This document shows positions 22,992 through 31,065 of a stretch of DNA of 40,714 nt, piece after piece. Under the pieces are notes generated by a model, which saw only the letters and a program-made list of their open reading frames with translations, was not told the DNA's origin and made no database searches. A program made the position numbers and the translations under genes. Each line of letters opens with the position of its first letter. Within the stretch, counting starts at the first letter, position 1. The stretch lies in NCBI GenBank assembly GCA_900752435.1, contig CAADVD010000014.1, forward strand, positions 1 to 40,714, in the 5' to 3' direction. The DNA comes from Oscillospiraceae bacterium. Its GTDB lineage: Bacteria; Bacillota; Clostridia; Oscillospirales; Ruminococcaceae.

Positions 22992-24176
22992 TTAAATAAG
23001 GGGAAGTTTGGTGGCAATGGCATTGTTGGAGACAAAAGTATCCACATGATACAAAAATAAAATGCACGAGTAATCAGCCGGATGGATGGCCTCAATCTGC
23101 GCCGCGCTGGCCAAACTCAAATCCACCAGCGTGATGCTTTCATAGTGCAGAGGAAGAAACTGCATCAGCGCATCGGCGTAGCTGTCTCGAAACAACAGCA
23201 GATGTGCGCCGTTTTTGACATTGGTAGTCAGCGTGACCACGGCGGCCGGACTGCCCAAAAAGGTATCCTGCTTATGCGACGTATCGAGATAGTCTTTAAA
23301 GAAGATATTCTCATCGGGCTGTTCATCCTTCGAGGAGGTGGAGGTAAACCGCTCAATGACACTGCCACTTTTGTAGTGGTAAAGGTCGATGACATCAGCA
23401 GGACTGGTGCGCACCAGTGTCTGGTTGTACAGGTCGCCGTAAAAATCGTGGCTGGCGTGTTCGATGCTGAATTGGTCGAGCGACGCCGCCATGCCGCCGA
23501 GATTTTTAATGATGGCGGTGTAGCCCACATAAGCACCGTAAGAGGTCCAGCGGCTGTCCGTGTTGTAGTAGAGCCGTTCACTTTTTTGTGAAGTGAGATT
23601 GGAGGAAATGTCAATGGTGGCGTCCGGCAGTTCGCTGTACATACGGGAAATGAAATCCGCTTGATTGAGAACTTTGGGGGCGTCGGGAAGCATATCCTTG
23701 TAAATTTCACTGGCGGTCGGAATCAAACCAAAGTAGCAAGGCGTGGTCTGCTGATAAGCGTCCGTAAACTCGCGGATGGCGTTCACGTTGCTGTCTGCGG
23801 CGGCGAGACTGTGTGTGCCGACGTTTTTGATGAGCCGGTCGGATAGAATAAAAATGTCGTTGATTTGATTGTTGCCAAAGGTATACTTCACGCGGTTGCA
23901 CAGCGCGGATGTGCGGTCGCGCATGGCAAAATGGTCATTCAGATACTCCTCCAGCGATTGCGTATACGTGCCGCTCCACAACGCTTCCATGCTGAAGGCC
24001 GGAAACGGCGCTAGGGATTCGTCGCGCTGAGGGGAGTAGCTGCGATGGGGAAGCACCAACGTGATGAACAGCAGTGCAAGCGTGATGAGCAGTGCAAAAA
24101 AGCAGGGAAACGCACGGGCAGGAAAGCCTTTTGGTTCAGCCTTTGCTTTGGCCGAGCGCTTTTTCAGAGAGAACAA
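22992..24176 (-). CDS. DHHW-family membrane-anchored protein (SGNH-like partner of MBOAT)
   Basis: About 394 aa. One N-terminal membrane segment (FPCFFALLITLALLFITLVL) and a large extracellular domain. YYNTDSRWTSYGAY carries the DHHW-like (here TDSRW) motif and LLFRDSYADALMQF the RDSY block of the AlgX/DltD-like SGNH group. Encoded right after an MBOAT protein, the usual arrangement for O-acylation of a surface polymer. The start is ambiguous: an AGGAGG at 24188-24193 points to CTG (24179) or TTG (24176) as initiator, although the frame is open to a TTG at 24215. Confidence 0.82.
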   Translation of the reverse strand: MFSLKKRSAKAKAEPKGFPARAFPCFFALLITLALLFITLVLPHRSYSPQRDESLAPFPAFSMEALWSGTYTQSLEEYLNDHFAMRDRTSALCNRVKYTFGNNQINDIFILSDRLIKNVGTHSLAAADSNVNAIREFTDAYQQTTPCYFGLIPTASEIYKDMLPDAPKVLNQADFISRMYSELPDATIDISSNLTSQKSERLYYNTDSRWTSYGAYVGYTAIIKNLGGMAASLDQFSIEHASHDFYGDLYNQTLVRTSPADVIDLYHYKSGSVIERFTSTSSKDEQPDENIFFKDYLDTSHKQDTFLGSPAAVVTLTTNVKNGAHLLLFRDSYADALMQFLPLHYESITLVDLSLASAAQIEAIHPADYSCILFLYHVDTFVSNNAIATKLPLI

Positions 24177-24224
24177 CAGGGATGCCACCTCCTCTTGGCA
24201 GGATGAAACGAGCAAAAGCGGCGT

Positions 24225-25619
24225 TTAAAACCGCACAAAAAAGTCCAGCGCATTCGGCTGACCGCCAATGGCATAAACCACGCAAATCACTGTCAGCGCC
24301 GTTTCAGAAACAATCCGACCCCAGCGCACCAGCACCGGACGCTGCTGCTCCAGCTTGAGCGTAAAATTGTGCCATACGTTGGTTGCACAGAAGATGGCCA
24401 ACACAAGCAGCAGCCAATAATGCCCCAGATAATACAAAGCAACCGAGTTTTTGTCGATGAACGGACCGCTGAACAGCGACCCGTAATACGAAAGCGCCTG
24501 CGGCAGTGTGTCCATCTCAAACAGCACCCATCCCAGCAGAATGACAGCCAAGGTGTAAATCCGCTGGAACACCACAGGAATTTTGTTCAGCAAATCAACC
24601 AGAAACAGCCGTTCTGCCAGAATAAACACCCCCAGATACAGCCCCCACAGCGCAAATCCGACGCCGTTGCCATACCACGCGCCAACCAGCGTCCATGTCA
24701 ACAGCAGTTTCAAGACGGTGATCAGCGGAGCACTGCTGTTGGGTGCCAGCGGCGTAAATACATAGGCCTTGAACCAGTTGATGAGCGAAATGTTCCAGCG
24801 GCGGGAAAACTCGTTGATGTTGCGGGATACATACGGATAGTTGAAGTTGGCTGGAATGTCAAACCCCAAAATTTTGGCGATGCCGCGCGCCATGTCGGAA
24901 TAGCCTCCGAAATAAAAATAGATGGCGAGCGCAAACGCCGCGATGCCCAGCCATGCAGTCAGCACGGACATCTGACCATGCTCCAGCTCTTGAATGGAAT
25001 ACCAAATGTTCAAGAGAGAATCGGCCAACAGCATTTTCTTGGACAGCCCCTTGATGAACAGGCTGTAGCCGGTGGCGGCCTTGTTGAGAGTTTCTTCACG
25101 TTTGCCCAGCTCGGTGCGCAAGTCGCTGTAGCGCAGAATCGGCCCGCAAATCATCGTGGGGAAGAAGGCGAGATAAACGCCGAAGTCAATGAAGTTTTTC
25201 TGCACCTTAATTTTTTGCAGATACAAATCAATTACATACGAAAGCCCCTGAAACAGGTAAATGGAAATGCCCAACGGCACCAGCACATCCGTCAACAGCG
25301 CCGCGTTTGGATCCGTCCACGGCAGAAGCACTTGGTATTTGAATGCCAACAGCGCCAGCAGATGGAGCGCCACCACTGCCCACAGCACCGACCGACGTTT
25401 CCAGCGCACCGGCCGATAGCGTTCCAACAGCAGACCGGCGCCATAATCGACCACGGCGGCGGCCAACAGCAGAAACACAAACAGCGGTTCCGCCCAAGCG
25501 TAAAACACCAGATTGGCGATGAACAGCACCAAATTCCGCCGCTTTTTGGGCGTGCAAAAGTACACGAGCATCGTCAGCGGCAAAAAAGCAAAGATAAAGG
25601 CGATGCTGGAAAATTCCAT
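24225..25619 (-). CDS. MBOAT-family membrane protein (AlgI/DltB-like) lacking the conserved histidines
   Basis: 464 aa polytopic membrane protein. MBOAT signatures include VPLGISIYLFQGLSYVIDLY, FFPTMICGPILRYSDL, FGGYSDMARGIAKILGFDIP and FSRRWNISLINWFKAYVF. In AlgI/DltB the RRW is followed by His and a second His lies about 40 residues on in a WHG motif; here these are Asn276 and Tyr316 (GAWYGNG). It is therefore either inactive or an unusual variant. AGGAGG lies 7 bases before the ATG. It heads the MBOAT-DHHW-DUF3048-apbE series, 45 bases after the Toprim gene. Confidence 0.88.
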   Translation of the reverse strand: MEFSSIAFIFAFLPLTMLVYFCTPKKRRNLVLFIANLVFYAWAEPLFVFLLLAAAVVDYGAGLLLERYRPVRWKRRSVLWAVVALHLLALLAFKYQVLLPWTDPNAALLTDVLVPLGISIYLFQGLSYVIDLYLQKIKVQKNFIDFGVYLAFFPTMICGPILRYSDLRTELGKREETLNKAATGYSLFIKGLSKKMLLADSLLNIWYSIQELEHGQMSVLTAWLGIAAFALAIYFYFGGYSDMARGIAKILGFDIPANFNYPYVSRNINEFSRRWNISLINWFKAYVFTPLAPNSSAPLITVLKLLLTWTLVGAWYGNGVGFALWGLYLGVFILAERLFLVDLLNKIPVVFQRIYTLAVILLGWVLFEMDTLPQALSYYGSLFSGPFIDKNSVALYYLGHYWLLLVLAIFCATNVWHNFTLKLEQQRPVLVRWGRIVSETALTVICVVYAIGGQPNALDFFVRF

Positions 25620-25664
25620 GCGGCGTTCCTCCTGTTTTCATTTTGGCAAATGGTTCGGTAAAAG

Positions 25665-26255
25665 TCAGTCCAGCGCAGTCAAAAGCTGTTGATACTCCTC
25701 GTAACTGACAAGCACATTGATGATGTCCAGCAGTGCGTTTGCGGAAAGGTAAGGCGGCAGATTCAGCTTTTGAAGCAGAACCTTGCGCTTTTGCGCACTC
25801 CGTGCACCGCCGCAAAGGCCGTCCTCAAAGAAATCCATCTTGGTAATGCGGCGCACCGGCTCTTCTTGGTCACCGCAGTCCACATGCTGTTTTTTCAGCA
25901 ATGCGCGAAGCAGCTCCGCGTCCAGCCCCTCCACGCCCAGCGTCCCTTCTTTGGACGGCACACGTTTGCGGCGTTCCTTGCCGGCAATTTGCGGAATGTA
26001 GACATTCTGTACATTCGGCGAATTGTGCGTGACCGATTTGATGTAATTGCGAATTTGAAATCCCGCCACATCCGAATCGGTGATAACCAGCAGTCCGACG
26101 GTATCGGCCAGCGCCTTCAACAGCGCACAAGTTTCCTTGTCCTTGAAAATGCGAAAGCCGTTGGTGGGGATGATGAGCGCATCCAGAATGCTTTCGAGTT
26201 TAATTTTGTCGTATTTTCCCTCGACCACAACAGCCTGTTTGAGTTTGAGTTTCAT
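25665..26255 (-). CDS. Toprim/DUF4093 protein, RNase M5-like
   Basis: 196 aa. The Toprim fold is visible: strand with catalytic Glu in AVVVEGKYDKIKLES (about residues 8-22) and the DxD in LVITDSDVAGFQIRN (about 95-109), which bind metal. The C-terminal half (LSANALLDIINVLVSYEEYQ) fits DUF4093. RNase M5 (5S rRNA maturation) has this architecture and size, but its usual EGKDD reads EGKYDK here, so a relative of unknown substrate is equally possible. Start and holA stop overlap as ATGA. Confidence 0.8.
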   Translation of the reverse strand: MKLKLKQAVVVEGKYDKIKLESILDALIIPTNGFRIFKDKETCALLKALADTVGLLVITDSDVAGFQIRNYIKSVTHNSPNVQNVYIPQIAGKERRKRVPSKEGTLGVEGLDAELLRALLKKQHVDCGDQEEPVRRITKMDFFEDGLCGGARSAQKRKVLLQKLNLPPYLSANALLDIINVLVSYEEYQQLLTALD

Positions 26256-27292
26256 CGCGCACCTCGGTTGGCGGACATTTCGCCCAGCATTTGTTCCAGA
26301 ATGATGCGGCTGTCGAGCTTGGAGGATTTCAGCAGCCGGTCGGCTTTTTCCAGACAGCAGATGCAGTGGCGAATCTGCTCCATGGAAAAGCGGGCCACAT
26401 CCTTATACAGCTTCGTGACCCGAAACTTGGCGCGGTAATGGAAATCCGCAATCACATGGTCGCTTGACAGTCCGATGGTTTGCGCCGTCTTGACGCGGTA
26501 CAGGTCAATAAACGACATATTGAGCGCCCCCATCATCAAAATGGGATCCATGCGCAGATAAAACAGCCGGTCAAGAATCGCAAACGCACGCGCATAATTG
26601 TTCTGTAAAATGGCATTGGACAAATCAAACGCCGTGTTCTGCACAGACTCCGTACACAGCAGTTCCACTGCCTGCATGGTGATTTCGCCGTCCTGCGCAT
26701 AGCTGATGAGCTTATCCATCTCGTTGAGCAGGACTCCATAACTGGTGCCGCACCGGTCGATGATGGCGTCACAGACCGCAGGCGGCAGTACCACACCGGC
26801 TTTTTTGCACCGGCTGGTGAGCGCCTTGCGCAATGTGGCTTTGTCCTTCAGTCCAAAAGCGCAGACCACGCCCTTTTTTTCTATTATAGCACAAATTTTT
26901 TTGAATTTTGCACTTTTCGCGACGTCAATGGCGGCATTGGTGTAAAACAGCACCAGCACCGTACTGGGATTTTCGTTGGTGAGCAGGTTCATGAACGCGT
27001 CAAAATCCCCTTTGTTCAGCTTGTCAAGGTTCCAATCCTTGACGGTCACGCACTTGCATTCCGCCATCATCGGCAGAGCCTCATAGGCCGTCTGAACGTC
27101 GTTAAGCGTGACGCGTTCGCCGTCAAACCGCTGGAGATTGAAGCTTTCAAAGCCCGGTGCCACCGTCTTTTTCAACAGCAAAGCCAGCGTGTTCTGCAAT
27201 AGCTGGGTTTCTTCGCCATACAAAAAATAGAACGGGTACCGTTCGCCGCTTTTGATGCTTTTGTTGAGCGCATCGTCGGTGAGCAGGGGCAT
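26252..27292 (-). CDS. holA: DNA polymerase III subunit delta
   Basis: 346 aa. The N-terminal RYPFYFLYGEETQLLQNTLALL (degenerate P-loop region) and the mid region RCGTSYGVLLNEMDKLISYA are typical of HolA, the clamp-loader delta subunit that opens the sliding clamp. It starts two bases after comEC ends, the classical Firmicute comEC-holA order. AAAGGAG precedes the ATG at 27292; the frame open to 27367 lies within comEC and lacks start signals. Confidence 0.92.
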   Translation of the reverse strand: MPLLTDDALNKSIKSGERYPFYFLYGEETQLLQNTLALLLKKTVAPGFESFNLQRFDGERVTLNDVQTAYEALPMMAECKCVTVKDWNLDKLNKGDFDAFMNLLTNENPSTVLVLFYTNAAIDVAKSAKFKKICAIIEKKGVVCAFGLKDKATLRKALTSRCKKAGVVLPPAVCDAIIDRCGTSYGVLLNEMDKLISYAQDGEITMQAVELLCTESVQNTAFDLSNAILQNNYARAFAILDRLFYLRMDPILMMGALNMSFIDLYRVKTAQTIGLSSDHVIADFHYRAKFRVTKLYKDVARFSMEQIRHCICCLEKADRLLKSSKLDSRIILEQMLGEMSANRGAR

Positions 27293-27294
27293 CG

Positions 27295-29475
27295 TCAAAT
27301 CTCCTTTCTTTGTATCAGGGTAACGGGATGGCGGTCGCGGATTTGGAAAGCCAGATTTTGCTTCCACGCCGACAGAAAATCGCCGGCCAAATCATCGTCG
27401 GATGGCCGTTGGAGCACCAGCGAAAGGGCGGACAGCTTGCTGGTGCTGTCTACATCGCCGCGAAGCAATTGGAGCGTGCCAGCCGAACTTTCTTTGGTAT
27501 GCGCGGCATCGCCGAAATAAATACGCGTATCGTAACAAGCAATGTCCAAATTGAGGTTGGTACGCACATACGAAGGCTCTAGGGATACCATGCCGTCCAC
27601 AGAAAGGCGCATCCCTTCCTCCAACGGCAACAGCCGGTCTTCCGACACAAGGTCTAATAATAAATCTTTGCAAATTGTATTGTTTTTATTATAAAATACA
27701 TTTTGTATATTGAGAGAGCGAATCAACGCAGAAGTATCCTCGTATTTAGAAAAGGTCGGATAAGCAATCAGCAAGTTGTCCACTTGCGTTACCCCTTTCC
27801 CCTTTAAAAACGTGACCGTTTGCTTGTCAATGTAGTCGTCATCTGCGGCGGCGATCACCGTAGCATGGCCGTTGCAGAGAAAAATAACATTGGCCGCCGT
27901 GCCGTCGCCGATGGTATACAGCATTACACAATCGTACTGTCCGGCAAAAACAAGCACACTGGAAACCAAAAACAACAGCGCACAAAGCCCGGCACTCCAC
28001 CGCAGTACCGCTTTCTGCCTTTTGTACCAGAGCAAGCCAAGCGCCAGCAGTCCCGCCGCCATCACAAACCACAGCCGAAACTCCCGATAGTCTAGACCAA
28101 TGCTGGCAAAACGCAGTTCGCCAAAAAAACGAACAATCGCATTTTGCAGTAAAATCAGCGCACTTTCCACTTCAAAAAGCAAATTGGGAACAGGAAACGA
28201 GCACAACAGCACGCAAACAAACCCCAGCCCCAGCACCGGCGTGACCAGCAAGCCCACCGCCAAATTGACAAACGGCGAAATGACGCTGAGCGTGTGAAAG
28301 GTGAACACAAACACCGGCAATAAAAACAGCGTAGCGGAAAGCGAAACACATACCGCCGATAAAATCCGCGACACCGTCCTGTTCTCCACACCCCATTGCA
28401 CCAACAAAAAACGGTGCATGCGCGGTGCGAGCACCACCACGCCCAACGTCGCCAAAAATGACATGCAAAAGCCTATGTCCATTATAGCATAAACATCGAA
28501 AAAAACAATCAAAAATCCGGCGAAGAACAGGGAGTTGACCGCATCCGCTTCGCGGTGCGCCAGCCGCCCAGCAAGCAGAAGCGCCAGCATCAAGCCGCTT
28601 CGCACGGCGGAAGCATGCGCACCGCTGAGCAAAATAAACAGCAAAATCACGCCTAGAATAAGCGGTATCTTGATTTTATCCGGCACTTTTCTCAACAGCA
28701 AAAACAGCACACCGGACAAAATGGCAACATGAGTTCCTGAAATGCTAAACAAATGAATGGTGCCGGTGTTGATGTACATTTGCTGAAGCGCAAAGTCCAA
28801 ATCATCCGTGTCACCCAGCACCATGCCTTTCACGGCGGCCGCCGCCTCCGCAGGCATACGTTCATCCAATTTGGCACAAAGCATGCGGTTGAGCGCTTTC
28901 AGATCATAACCGAGCGGCTTCTGTGCAGGGGAGGAGACGGTGACCTCTGCTTCTTCCGCAAAGTTTTGACTAGCCAGCAAAAAGATGTTGCGGCTTTTGT
29001 AATAGCGAATGCCGTCAAAGGAATCCGTCGAACTGGGAAGATAGAACTTCGCCCGCATCGTCACCGTATCGTACCAATCCGCTTGCAGGGAGCGGTTGGT
29101 GTACAATAGGAAGCGAAACGGCTGTTCAACGGGTGCGTCAATGGATTCAATTTGCAGTTCATAGGTATACCGGCCATTGGCGCGCCGTTCCCAGTCGAGA
29201 ACCTTGGCGGTGAAAGTGGCTTCCGTATCAGCCAGACTAACCACAGGCTGGTATTCGGCATAGGTTTTATACGCAAACAGCCCGGCTGACAAACTCATGA
29301 ACACCAAAAAGACCACACAGGCAGCACGTCCACGTACTCGGTAAAACACGGCGATCAACAGACAGAGCAAAAGGCAGACGGCCGCAAGAACCGTCTGCCC
29401 CGAAACAGCAAGGAGCGATGCCAGAAAAGCGCCGGACAAAAATCCGCCGCCAACCGCACAAAAGACACGCTTCAT
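27295..29475 (-). CDS. comEC: ComEC/Rec2-family DNA-uptake channel with degenerate C-terminal domain
   Basis: 726 aa. N-terminal membrane segments, a DUF4131-like soluble region (about residues 80-180), then the Competence domain with INTGTIHLFSISGTHVAILS (235-254) and multiple membrane helices to about 510. The C-terminal metallo-beta-lactamase-like part begins LYTIGDGTAANVIFLCNG, but where active ComEC has HxHxDH the sequence reads AYPTFSKYED (571-580). The first ATG (29475) is used; GGGGG lies upstream and a TTG at 29481 is possible. No other competence genes are nearby. Its role may be DNA uptake without nuclease activity. Confidence 0.9.
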   Translation of the reverse strand: MKRVFCAVGGGFLSGAFLASLLAVSGQTVLAAVCLLLCLLIAVFYRVRGRAACVVFLVFMSLSAGLFAYKTYAEYQPVVSLADTEATFTAKVLDWERRANGRYTYELQIESIDAPVEQPFRFLLYTNRSLQADWYDTVTMRAKFYLPSSTDSFDGIRYYKSRNIFLLASQNFAEEAEVTVSSPAQKPLGYDLKALNRMLCAKLDERMPAEAAAAVKGMVLGDTDDLDFALQQMYINTGTIHLFSISGTHVAILSGVLFLLLRKVPDKIKIPLILGVILLFILLSGAHASAVRSGLMLALLLAGRLAHREADAVNSLFFAGFLIVFFDVYAIMDIGFCMSFLATLGVVVLAPRMHRFLLVQWGVENRTVSRILSAVCVSLSATLFLLPVFVFTFHTLSVISPFVNLAVGLLVTPVLGLGFVCVLLCSFPVPNLLFEVESALILLQNAIVRFFGELRFASIGLDYREFRLWFVMAAGLLALGLLWYKRQKAVLRWSAGLCALLFLVSSVLVFAGQYDCVMLYTIGDGTAANVIFLCNGHATVIAAADDDYIDKQTVTFLKGKGVTQVDNLLIAYPTFSKYEDTSALIRSLNIQNVFYNKNNTICKDLLLDLVSEDRLLPLEEGMRLSVDGMVSLEPSYVRTNLNLDIACYDTRIYFGDAAHTKESSAGTLQLLRGDVDSTSKLSALSLVLQRPSDDDLAGDFLSAWKQNLAFQIRDRHPVTLIQRKEI

Positions 29476-29509
29476 TTCCAATCCCCCAAACTGTTACGAC
29501 GCTTCCGCG

Positions 29510-29761
29510 TCAGGATGAACGCCCAAACAGAGCGTCAATGGATGTCTGAAGAACATCCGCGACAGCCAGCAATTGACTGGCCGAAATATGCTGAATACCA
29601 GCTTCGATCTTGGCATAACTGCCGCGCGTCAGATCACAGCCGTGCAGTTGAAGCCGGGCAGTCATCTGTTCCTGTGTCAAACCGCGTTTTATGCGCAGAG
29701 CACGAATGTGAGCACCGAGCGGTAAATCTTGTTTGATTTTTTGTTCCATCCAATTATTCAT
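29510..29761 (-). CDS. XRE-family helix-turn-helix regulator
   Basis: 83 aa, almost all a Cro/CI-type HTH (LGAHIRALRIKRGLTQEQMTARL, then LTRGSYAKIEAGIQHISASQ). The insertion LQLHGCDL between helices is shared with the two other small XRE proteins at 30292-30540 and 30560-30811, so the three are paralogues of one subfamily. GAGGAG precedes the ATG. It lies between the RAYT transposase gene (15 bases) and comEC (34 bases) on the same strand. Confidence 0.85.
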   Translation of the reverse strand: MNNWMEQKIKQDLPLGAHIRALRIKRGLTQEQMTARLQLHGCDLTRGSYAKIEAGIQHISASQLLAVADVLQTSIDALFGRSS

Positions 29762-29776
29762 GTGCTCCTCTAATTG

Positions 29777-30250
29777 TTATTTTATATAAAAACAATCTTC
29801 TTCCCATTTAAGTGGGTTCGTAGCAATGTATTCCCAAATCTTTTCATATTCTTGTTCATTGCGGATAATATGATCATGGAAAGAACGTTGCCATAAGGAA
29901 AAGCCAATTTGCTTTGTCACCAATATTTTAAAGGATTTTATTAATTGAGAAACCGATTGTGTAGGGGTCGATGCCCACATCGACCCGTTTTCGCGATGAA
30001 TCTCAATAATCATATGGATATGGTTAGGCATGATAACGTAATGAACCATTCCCGTAATTCCATGTATGTATTTCTCGACCACCATACCGTATTCGGACAA
30101 TTCAATATGCGGTGCGATGTGGGCATCGCACCCTACAATTTTACCCAATAATTCATGCCGGTCTTTGACGCATACAGTAACGAAATACGCTCCATTCCGA
30201 CTGTAATCGTAATTTTTCAGCCTGTTTGGCTTTCGTTTGGGTAATTTCAA
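29777..30250 (-). CDS. REP-associated tyrosine transposase (RAYT / IS200-like Y1 family)
   Basis: 157 aa. The Y1-transposase HUH motif is HIH at 77-79 within YVIMPNHIHMIIEIH, and Tyr135 in EQEYEKIWEYIATNPLKW is the likely nucleophile. The N-terminus RKPNRLKNYDYSRNGAYFVT and single-copy size are typical of RAYT proteins, which act on REP palindromes. Two REP-like palindromes lie inside the coding region, encoding residues 38-47 and 89-97, and keep the frame open. The start is a TTG; no in-frame ATG is available upstream, and the ribosome binding site is poor. Flanked closely by XRE genes. Confidence 0.85.
   Translation of the reverse strand: MKLPKRKPNRLKNYDYSRNGAYFVTVCVKDRHELLGKIVGCDAHIAPHIELSEYGMVVEKYIHGITGMVHYVIMPNHIHMIIEIHRENGSMWASTPTQSVSQLIKSFKILVTKQIGFSLWQRSFHDHIIRNEQEYEKIWEYIATNPLKWEEDCFYIK
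29960..29987 (+). repeat. REP-like palindrome 1 inside the RAYT gene
   Basis: TGTAG followed by GGGTCGATG-CCCA-CATCGACCC and a G: perfect 9-bp stem, tetraloop CCCA and a TGTAG head. It shares head, loop and spacing with palindrome 2, which lies in opposite orientation. Confidence 0.7.
30110..30137 (-). repeat. REP-like palindrome 2 inside the RAYT gene
   Basis: Minus strand TGTAG, then GGTGCGATG-CCCA-CATCGCACC (preceded by one G) ending in G. Perfect 9-bp stem with the same CCCA loop as palindrome 1 but different, compensatory stem bases. Confidence 0.7.
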
Positions 30251-30291
30251 ACGCCCACCACCGTCTGTGAAATATGATCTTGCTTGTATTT

Positions 30292-30540
30292 TTATTGATC
30301 CAACAAATCCGAATAAGACACCTGTAACACCTTGGCAAACTGCCGTAACTCAATATCCGTCACAAACCGCTGACCGCTTTCAATTCGCTGAATTGCATTT
30401 TTATCCAAATCTACGCCATGCAGCTGCATCAAATCGGCCAACGCCCGCTGAGATACTGCCGGAGAAAGCTGTTGGCGGAAAAAGCGGATATTTTGTCCGC
30501 AGATATTGTTGCGTCCATCGTCCGCTTTGTTTTTGTACAT
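30292..30540 (-). CDS. XRE-family helix-turn-helix regulator
   Basis: 82 aa. HTH region CGQNIRFFRQQLSPAVSQRA, then LADLMQLHGVDL and KNAIQRIESGQRFVTDIELR. The recognition region (AIQRIE) and the LMQLHGVDL insertion match the paralogue at 30560-30811. GAGGGG precedes the ATG by 7 bases. It starts 19 bases after the upstream XRE gene and is followed by the RAYT gene after about 40 bases. Confidence 0.83.
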   Translation of the reverse strand: MYKNKADDGRNNICGQNIRFFRQQLSPAVSQRALADLMQLHGVDLDKNAIQRIESGQRFVTDIELRQFAKVLQVSYSDLLDQ

Positions 30541-30559
30541 GTCAACCCCTCATTTGCCT

Positions 30560-30811
30560 TTACAGATTCTCGTTTCCGGTAAGCAGCCACTGCACACTAA
30601 CTTTCAAAATGAGCGCCAGCTTCAGCAATTCAAAATCGGTGACAATCCGCTCCTGCAATTCAATCCGACTGATGGCCTTTTGCTCAATGTTGACGCCTTC
30701 CACCTGCATTTTAGCCGCTAAATCCGACTGGGATAAATGCAGATTATTTCGTGCTTGGCGCACTCGTATGCCAACGAGATTCATTTTTCCATTGTAGTTA
30801 TAGAGTTTCAT
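30560..30811 (-). CDS. XRE-family helix-turn-helix regulator
   Basis: 83 aa. HTH region VGIRVRQARNNLHLSQSDLA, insertion MQVEGVNI, and KAISRIELQERIVTDFELLK. It is the first gene of the XRE-XRE-RAYT-XRE series. The start at 30811 follows a weak GAGG and gives a length equal to the two paralogues; the frame is open to 30862. A weak promoter (TTACAG, 17 bases, TATTAA on the minus strand) lies close upstream. Confidence 0.8.
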   Translation of the reverse strand: MKLYNYNGKMNLVGIRVRQARNNLHLSQSDLAAKMQVEGVNIEQKAISRIELQERIVTDFELLKLALILKVSVQWLLTGNENL

Positions 30812-31018
30812 AACAGCCTCAAACGTTACCTTAATAATAGGTAGTTTTCTTGACTGTAACATGTTTATGAAAATTATTTACCTTAAAAATGACTAAAACT
30901 GCATTTACGAAATGTCATTTTCCGAACGACAGACACGGATGCACTGGATAAAGGCATATCGCAAAAGATTGGTGTCCTATATGAAATACATCAAAATGAT
31001 TTTTGAATACCGTAATTG

Positions 31019-31047
31019 TTGAAATAAAATAGAAAAAATGCTATAAT
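31019..31047 (+). promoter_or_regulatory. Promoter of the GNAT operon
   Basis: TTGAAA, 17 bases, TATAAT, with AGGAG between it and the ATG at 31066. Confidence 0.7.
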
Positions 31048-31065
31048 AAAAACAGGAGTGATAGA

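Noticed and set aside
21650..22999. 449-aa ORF opposite apbE/DUF3048
   Set aside because: Antisense shadow of clearly homologous genes; composition is an artefact of codon use and no family was recognised.
24369..25661. 430-aa ORF opposite the MBOAT gene
   Set aside because: Antisense of a hydrophobic protein, giving a Gln/His/Arg-rich product typical of shadow frames.
29510..30811. Prophage or complete IS
   Set aside because: No integrase, structural genes, terminal inverted repeats or target duplications; the transposase is a RAYT-type single-domain protein.
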